A DNA stretch of 36,061 nt, taken from positions 1-36,061 of the forward strand of contig SKHQ01000099.1 in the NCBI GenBank assembly GCA_007116915.1, given 5' to 3'. Origin of the DNA: Candidatus Methanomethylophilaceae archaeon (GTDB lineage Archaea; Thermoplasmatota; Thermoplasmata; Methanomassiliicoccales; Methanomethylophilaceae). How positions within the stretch are numbered: the stretch's first letter is position 1; each line of letters begins with the position of its first letter. Below are positions 31,917 through 36,061 of this stretch, one piece after another. The notes under the pieces were generated by a model that saw nothing but the letters and a program-made list of their open reading frames with translations, was not told the origin of the DNA and did no database searches. Position numbers and translations under genes: made by a program.

Positions 31917-32348
31917 TCACACGACCGATTCGCAATAATCAAGAATTATCCGATGGTCGATGGAGCGCTCCTTCAGGATTATGGATATCGTTTCCAATGA
32001 GATCCTACGAACCTCTGGATCCCAGATGCCGTGAACTATCACGTGCAGCAACATCCTACCACCTTTGAACCCTTTACCATCAAGCAGGTCCTCGGACTCA
32101 ACACCGGCCTTCATCGATACCAGGTTGGCCCTGAGCAGGCGGTCATCAGGTGTAAGAAGGCAACCTTTGACATGTCCTATGAAATCAGCCCCTCCTGCCA
32201 GACAGGCCTCTGTGACACGGGTCATCACAGTCCGCAGCAATTCATCCGCCGCTTCGGAATCGAGGTCGACGTTGGTCATCTCCAGATTGACAGCGAACTT
32301 GCCAAGCTCATCCATCGAACGATGCCGGTCTAGTTGTGGTTCAGTCAT
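31917..32348 (-). CDS. Unknown 143-aa protein of the MtrH operon
   Basis: About 143 residues from ATG 32348, which overlaps the GTPase stop by 8 nt. The frame is open further upstream (to 32423), but that part lies within the GTPase gene. It has an N-terminal strand (FAVNLEMTNVDLD), a helical part (DELLRTVMTRVTEACLAGG), then ADFIGHVKGCLLTPDDRLLRANLVS and a histidine-containing MLLHVIVHGIWD. Conserved-looking His and Cys residues could bind metal, but that is speculation. No known family recognised. Co-translation with a G3E GTPase and an MtrH homologue suggests a role in cofactor delivery or methyl transfer. Confidence 0.72.
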   Translation of the reverse strand: MTEPQLDRHRSMDELGKFAVNLEMTNVDLDSEAADELLRTVMTRVTEACLAGGADFIGHVKGCLLTPDDRLLRANLVSMKAGVESEDLLDGKGFKGGRMLLHVIVHGIWDPEVRRISLETISIILKERSIDHRIILDYCESVV

Positions 32349-33015
32349 TCCTACCACCGTACTGCTCTTTGAATATCCCGCCGTCCACTGCATCATAATA
32401 GCGGACGGAATTCTCACTCTCAATCAGGTCGGCCAATTCGGCCACACCCTGTCCAGTCCTTCCCGAACCTGATAATATCCTGACGTCTGGATTTATCTCT
32501 CTTATCCTCTCGTGACACCATACGATAGAGTCCTCATCACAAATATCCACCTTGTTGACGAAAACAAGATCCGCCTCTTGTATCTGCGTCTCTATGAGAC
32601 GCCCAACAAATTGAAGTTGGTCGGAAAGAAGGCTACAGTCCACGAAAGTACAGATGGGGGCGTGCGATATATCGATACCGCTTTTTCGTGTCGCCTCCTC
32701 CACTGCCTTCTTCAGACCCCAAGGGATGGCTACTCCAGTGGGCTCCACAAGAATAATGTCAGGTTTGAACGAAAGATAAAGGTTCATAACCGTGGTGCTG
32801 AAGGTTCCCTGCACCTCACAGCATATACAGCCGCCGGCGACCTCCTTGACCTCCATCCCCTTGGAACGCATGACCTCCTGGTCTACGTTTATGTGACCAA
32901 CGTCATTCACTATCAACGCGACCTTTTTCCCCCTTGATCTGAGTTCCGATGCCATGGCGATCAGGAAAGTCGTCTTCCCCGATCCTAAAAATCCTGTTGC
33001 CTGTGCAATACGCAA
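32341..33015 (-). CDS. G3E-family GTPase (CobW/HypB-like metallochaperone)
   Basis: 224 aa. P-loop GFLGSGKTT (8-16), the G3E metal motif GGCICC (61-66), the VEPTG motif (90-94) and NKVD (154-157) place it among COG0523/CobW, HypB and UreG-type GTPases, which load metals or cobamide into enzymes. It lacks the CobW C-terminal domain, so it is a minimal GTPase. The start must be TTG 33015: an in-frame TGA lies 9 nt upstream, the P-loop begins at residue 8, and GGTGAGG precedes the TTG. It is first in the operon ending with the MtrH homologue; inserting or reactivating the corrinoid for that methyltransferase is a plausible role. Confidence 0.88.
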   Translation of the reverse strand: MRIAQATGFLGSGKTTFLIAMASELRSRGKKVALIVNDVGHINVDQEVMRSKGMEVKEVAGGCICCEVQGTFSTTVMNLYLSFKPDIILVEPTGVAIPWGLKKAVEEATRKSGIDISHAPICTFVDCSLLSDQLQFVGRLIETQIQEADLVFVNKVDICDEDSIVWCHERIREINPDVRILSGSGRTGQGVAELADLIESENSVRYYDAVDGGIFKEQYGGRND

Positions 33016-33058
33016 ACAGCCTCACCAGCCATCGTACCGTACTGGATTGTAGATAAGT

Positions 33059-33706
33059 TTAATCATCGGTTTCGTTGAAAATCAGATGAATATCAGACCA
33101 TGACCTCTCCATCTTCCTGCCATGATATCTCTTGATATCTTTCCCCTGTGTTCTGTTCTTCACCCACGCGTTGGGGAACATTGCGATCATCTCATCCGGG
33201 TCTAGGTAATGGTACATGATGCCATTGCCCCGGAGGAAACTGTGCGGCTCCACCTCTTTCCCCTGTCCGTACCTCATATCCCCTCGGTCGAAACCTCTGA
33301 GGAACATCCATCCGCCAGGGCGGATGCACCTAATAATCTCCTTAGCGGCCATTTTGCGGTCGTGCCCGATGAGATGGTTCAGCACATGAACGGCTAGCAT
33401 TCCATCGAAGAATCCATCCGGGAAAGGCAACTCCTTAACATCGGCGACCATGACATTAACGTCGACACCGAATCGTTTCTGACAGATCTCAACAGCCGAT
33501 GATGAGAAATCTATCGCATGAACTTCTGCGCCCAATGCTAAAAGCTGCTCCAGAGTCTTGCCGTTACCGCAACCTAGTTCCAGAACCCTTTGGCCCTTAC
33601 AGGGCGGAATATCGATATCGGAAACACCGCGCCAACTCATCGGTTGACTCTGGTAGTAGGCTTCCCATTCCTTAGAGGATGGGCGGTGAGGGGGAGATTC
33701 CACCAT
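33059..33706 (-). CDS. Class I SAM-dependent methyltransferase
   Basis: 215 aa with a Rossmann SAM-binding domain: motif I VLELGCGNGKTLEQL, acidic end of strand 2 VHAIDFS, motif II MVADVKELPFPDGFFD, then MLAVHVLNHL and RPGGWMFLRGFDRGD. The class (Methyltransf_11/25) acts on many small molecules or proteins, so the substrate is open. ATG 33706 lies 28 nt from the TATA at 33731-33738, indicating a leaderless mRNA. It lies 43 nt before the G3E GTPase operon on the same strand and might be read through into it. Confidence 0.86.
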   Translation of the reverse strand: MVESPPHRPSSKEWEAYYQSQPMSWRGVSDIDIPPCKGQRVLELGCGNGKTLEQLLALGAEVHAIDFSSSAVEICQKRFGVDVNVMVADVKELPFPDGFFDGMLAVHVLNHLIGHDRKMAAKEIIRCIRPGGWMFLRGFDRGDMRYGQGKEVEPHSFLRGNGIMYHYLDPDEMIAMFPNAWVKNRTQGKDIKRYHGRKMERSWSDIHLIFNETDD

Positions 33707-33730
33707 TTAATGGAGGAGTATCGTGAAATC

Positions 33731-33738
33731 TTATTTAT
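33731..33738. promoter_or_regulatory. Symmetrically placed bidirectional TATA box
   Basis: TTATTTAT (ATAAATAA on the other strand) is centred 27.5 nt before ATG 33762 (plus) and 28.5 nt before ATG 33706 (minus). It is the only TATA-like element in the 55-nt gap, so one box appears to drive two leaderless genes. Confidence 0.6.
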
Positions 33739-33761
33739 CCTCCTGTATACCTTGTTATCTC

Positions 33762-34004
33762 ATGGATGAGAAAGGACAAGTCGTCCAGCAGCTCTCCCGT
33801 TTACCAGGGGTTAGTGAGAAGGCCGCTGAGGGGATGTTTCTGCTCGGGATCCGATCGGTGGATGATCTCAAAGGTAAGAACGGTGACGACATGTACGCCG
33901 CCCTCCGCGATCGAAAGGATTTCTTCGCCGAACCATGCATGCAGAAGATGTTGAAGATAGCCATCGGAATGGCCGACAAGGGATACGCGGACAAGTTCAA
34001 ATGA
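33762..34004 (+). CDS. Cdd1-like helix-hairpin-helix protein
   Basis: 80 aa. An HhH motif (LSRLPGVSEKAAEGMFLLGI) followed by RSVDDLKGKNGDDMYAALRDR and a Cys-containing helix FAEPCMQKMLKIAI is the layout of the small Cdd1 ('pathogenicity locus') family, of unknown function, probably binding DNA non-specifically. ATG 33762 is set by TATA spacing; a GTG at 33723 would put the box within the gene. Its stop overlaps the next gene's ATG (ATGA), so the two are co-translated. Confidence 0.8.
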   Translation: MDEKGQVVQQLSRLPGVSEKAAEGMFLLGIRSVDDLKGKNGDDMYAALRDRKDFFAEPCMQKMLKIAIGMADKGYADKFK

Positions 34005-35464
34005 GTCCGAACCCACATAGTTTCGTTGCCCGGATGCCGAACGAACCTGGTGCGCTACACATAGCGGCGGCGGTATTGAAAAGGCATAACGGTAACATCG
34101 AACGTATCCAGTACGACACACGAATAGACCCTAACATAGTTTTCTTCGAGCTCAGTGCCGAGGGGGATGACCTCCAAGCAGCCTTGGATGAATTGGATGC
34201 TATGGGATATCTCAGGCGGTCCCTTCCCGTTCCTGCCTACTTGAAGTTCGACATCACACTGCCCCACATGCCCGGGGCACTGTTCGATTTCCTGGAGAAG
34301 ATAACCGGGACGGGGACTAACATCGCGTACTTAGATTACGATGAAACCGTCCCGAGGGGAGGTCCGCTGAGAGTGGCGGTCGTCATTGATGATGGCAGTA
34401 GGGCCAATAAACTACTCGACAATCTGAAATCGATTTACCCGTTGGAAATCATTGAGCACAGTAGTGTGAACGAGGACCTTGACAGTAACGTTTTTTACGT
34501 TCGATTCGCCCAGGAGATACGTTCTCTCATCCCCGGTGTGAATGAGGATTTCCTTTTAGGATTCTTGCACGAGTCCAATCACATCGCACAGGAGCTGACG
34601 AGACGGGGAGAGGATCCGAGAAAGGTCCTACGCACCATACTGGACTCCGGACGTATGCTAAAGGACAGTGTCAAGCCCGGATGTGCGGAGGTGGATACCA
34701 TAGAGGTGCCTGGGGGAGAGGTCCATTGCATACAGTTCCCTTGCGGAGGCAACTCCTATCTGCTAAACATCGGTGCGAAGATAGTGATCGACACCGGCTT
34801 CGGGTCCTATCGGGAACATCTAATCGATTGCATCAAGGACCTGGGCTGGCAACTGGACGATATCGATGCCGTACTGATAACCCATGGAGATACCGACCAT
34901 TGCGGATCGGCATGGTCTCTGAAAACAGACGTCCATATGTCTCCTCAGGCCTATGATATCGTATCCCACTGCGACCGATCCCATGGTTCGGAGTCGCAGG
35001 GAGGTCTGTTGGAGACATTCTATACCCGTATGATAGGTTTGTTCTCAGATGCGGATGATGTCGGAGATACGGTCCTGCTTGAAGGCGGCAATGGTTCAAT
35101 GCACGGATTCGAAATCCAGACTGAAATCGATATTTGCGGCACTAGGGTCACCGCGATCAAAGGACGGGGCGGACATCAGGAGGGTCAGTTGTTCTTTTTA
35201 TTCCCTGATTCAAATATGATATTCACCGGCGACAGTCTGATCAATTTCTCCACCCTATCTGAGGAGAGGAAGGAATACATGACATTGGCTAAAGTCCTGA
35301 TGACCTCTGTGAACGTTGACAGCGTCAGGGCTAAGGAGGAACGTGATCTTCTGTTGGATTTGATTCGAGCGTACCAGGGTGATTCTGGTAAGCCTTTGAT
35401 GGTCTGCCCCGGCCATGGGGGCGTCTCGGCATTCAAGGACAATGCCCTTATCACCTGGCATTAA
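34001..35464 (+). CDS. ACT-ACT-metallo-beta-lactamase fold protein
   Basis: 487 aa. Two N-terminal ACT-like domains (about 5-72 starting SFVARMPNEPGALHIAA, and 80-155 with FDITLPHMPGALFDFLEKI) are followed by a linker and an MBL hydrolase domain from about residue 240. Metal-site motifs: THGDTDHCG (His295, Asp297, Asp299, His300), GRGGHQEGQ, FTGDS, CPGHGG. The second His of HxHxDH is Asp, a change known in some MBL branches that alters metal binding. ACT domains usually bind amino acids, so this looks like an amino-acid-regulated hydrolase; substrate unknown. ATG 34001 overlaps the Cdd1-like stop. It ends convergently with the next gene (4-nt overlap). Confidence 0.85.
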   Translation: MSPNPHSFVARMPNEPGALHIAAAVLKRHNGNIERIQYDTRIDPNIVFFELSAEGDDLQAALDELDAMGYLRRSLPVPAYLKFDITLPHMPGALFDFLEKITGTGTNIAYLDYDETVPRGGPLRVAVVIDDGSRANKLLDNLKSIYPLEIIEHSSVNEDLDSNVFYVRFAQEIRSLIPGVNEDFLLGFLHESNHIAQELTRRGEDPRKVLRTILDSGRMLKDSVKPGCAEVDTIEVPGGEVHCIQFPCGGNSYLLNIGAKIVIDTGFGSYREHLIDCIKDLGWQLDDIDAVLITHGDTDHCGSAWSLKTDVHMSPQAYDIVSHCDRSHGSESQGGLLETFYTRMIGLFSDADDVGDTVLLEGGNGSMHGFEIQTEIDICGTRVTAIKGRGGHQEGQLFFLFPDSNMIFTGDSLINFSTLSEERKEYMTLAKVLMTSVNVDSVRAKEERDLLLDLIRAYQGDSGKPLMVCPGHGGVSAFKDNALITWH

Positions 35465-35940
35465 GCAAGTAAGCAACGGCCGTGCAGAAGCAGAAAATGT
35501 CCGACCGCCATCATAGTCCGGGCGTGATGGTCCTCCAAAGTGCGATAGACCAACAGCTCCGTCCTCGGTTCGGACCAAGTGGATATGTCGGTCATCTCAA
35601 TCATGTTATTATCATCACCGTTGAAAAAAGCCAGGGACGTGTTCGAGCTGTTGAGATACTTGATCGAAAAAACGGTGCCGTCCTCGAAGATTAGTTGCGG
35701 TTCAAAAGCGCTCGGTTCGGATATGGTGGCGTAGACCTCGCCGTCGGTCGATACTTCGACCCTCGGTTTGAGAAGTCCTTTCTTCCTGATGTTCATTCCC
35801 TTACCACCGAATACGCACTCCACATTTACAGGGTCCAATTGCATTCGGCATAATTCTCTTGATCCTTCACGCAGTATGAACTCTTCCCCGGCGAGGGTCC
35901 AGTGCATCCGTTTACGCACTAGTCCTGAACAAAATGCCAT
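35461..35940 (-). CDS. Unknown 159-aa beta-rich protein
   Basis: No family recognised. The sequence alternates short strands: MHWTLAGEEFILREGSRE, NVECVFGGKGMNIRKKG, PRVEVSTDGEVYATISEP, PQLIFEDGTVFSIKYLN, NTSLAFFNGDD, ending in a helix with ARTMMAVGHFLLLHG. The pattern (repeated strand-turn-strand, then a hydrophobic helix) recalls tubby/LURP-one-like barrels, a weak guess. No signal peptide. A perfect TATTTAAATA lies 25 nt before ATG 35940, implying a leaderless, separately transcribed gene. Confidence 0.72.
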   Translation of the reverse strand: MAFCSGLVRKRMHWTLAGEEFILREGSRELCRMQLDPVNVECVFGGKGMNIRKKGLLKPRVEVSTDGEVYATISEPSAFEPQLIFEDGTVFSIKYLNSSNTSLAFFNGDDNNMIEMTDISTWSEPRTELLVYRTLEDHHARTMMAVGHFLLLHGRCLLA

Positions 35941-35960
35941 ATGTACTGGTTGGGAATACT

Positions 35961-35970
35961 TATTTAAATA
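35961..35970 (-). promoter_or_regulatory. Palindromic TATA box of the 159-aa gene
   Basis: TATTTAAATA, self-complementary, centred 25 nt before ATG 35940. Confidence 0.55.
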
Positions 35971-35977
35971 GGTTATT

Positions 35978-35998
35978 GGGCGGGCCTAGAGCCCGCCC
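35978..35998 (-). terminator. GC-rich hairpin at the end of the partial membrane-protein gene
   Basis: Perfect 8-bp arms GGGCGGGC and GCCCGCCC around a 5-nt loop that contains the TAG stop. On the minus strand it is followed by AATAACC and the next gene's TATA box, not by a T-run. It may terminate or stabilise the upstream transcript or insulate the next promoter. Confidence 0.5.
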
Positions 35999-36061
35999 TT
36001 CCTCCGCCCGTACAGGAAGAACGCCAATAGCACAACGGTGGAGACCGGGAGACCGATCACC
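35986..36061 (-). CDS. C-terminal end of a membrane or surface protein (partial)
   Basis: The last 24 codons before TAG 35988-35986 read into a hydrophobic helix (VIGLPVSTVVLLAFFLYG) followed by a basic tail RRKGGL. This is the typical C-terminal membrane anchor of archaeal surface proteins. The rest of the gene lies beyond the window edge. The tail codons form one arm of the GC-rich hairpin. Confidence 0.6.
   Translation of the reverse strand, partial: VIGLPVSTVVLLAFFLYGRRKGGL

Noticed and set aside
1..36061. tRNA, rRNA, CRISPR or IS elements
   Set aside because: No T-arm GTTCRA context outside coding genes, no spaced direct repeats and no transposase-like protein were seen by eye; a tRNAscan or repeat search was not possible.

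Overview
The window looks like a chromosomal segment of an anaerobic, methyl-using euryarchaeon, most probably in or near Thermoplasmata/Methanomassiliicoccales. The evidence is a MtbA/MtaA-type methyltransferase, a cytosolic MtrH homologue, rubredoxins, a central-domain glutamate synthase fused to rubredoxin, and archaeal promoters. Many genes have a TATA box centred 25-30 nt before the start codon, so their mRNAs are probably leaderless; downstream genes of operons use GGAGG/GGTGA ribosome-binding sites. Several genes of bacterial type (AddA/AddB-like, XseA/XseB, CtpE-like P-type ATPase) suggest old transfers. The exact taxon cannot be fixed without a search. No rRNA, tRNA, IS element or CRISPR array was seen.

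Layout. 0-4.1 kb: methylcobamide methyltransferase-like protein, a 59-aa rubredoxin, a rubredoxin-glutamate synthase fusion, and a coiled-coil membrane protein. 4.1-5.2 kb: two related copies of an unidentified structured RNA, apparently transcribed from the minus strand, flanking a small anchored protein. 5.2-9.9 kb: SRAP/HMCES protein, purine permease, a 14-aa lysine-rich micro-ORF behind a perfect Shine-Dalgarno, a histidine phosphatase/HEAT-repeat operon and a DEDDh exonuclease. 9.8-18.6 kb: P-type ATPase, an AddA/AddB-like helicase-nuclease pair, and a second copy of the DEDDh protein that has lost most catalytic residues. 18.6-20.8 kb: three tandem small membrane proteins, a zinc-ribbon membrane protein and a thioesterase. 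20.8-24.3 kb: exonuclease VII (xseA-xseB) facing an ATPase/TOPRIM pair that resembles the PARIS (AriA-AriB) phage-defence module. 24.4-30.8 kb: repeat protein, TrkH/TrkA potassium uptake, a surface protein, HisD, FluC and a CheY-like receiver. 30.8-33.0 kb: four-gene operon of a G3E GTPase, two unknown small proteins and an MtrH homologue. 33.1-36.1 kb: SAM methyltransferase, Cdd1-like HhH protein, ACT-ACT-metallo-beta-lactamase protein, an unknown protein and the 3' end of a membrane protein.

The most promising unexplained items are the paired RNA, the MtrH/G3E operon, the PARIS-like pair, the active/inactive exonuclease pair, and the 14-aa micro-ORF. One further pattern recurs: divergent genes share a single near-symmetrical TATA element, most clearly at 33731-33738.
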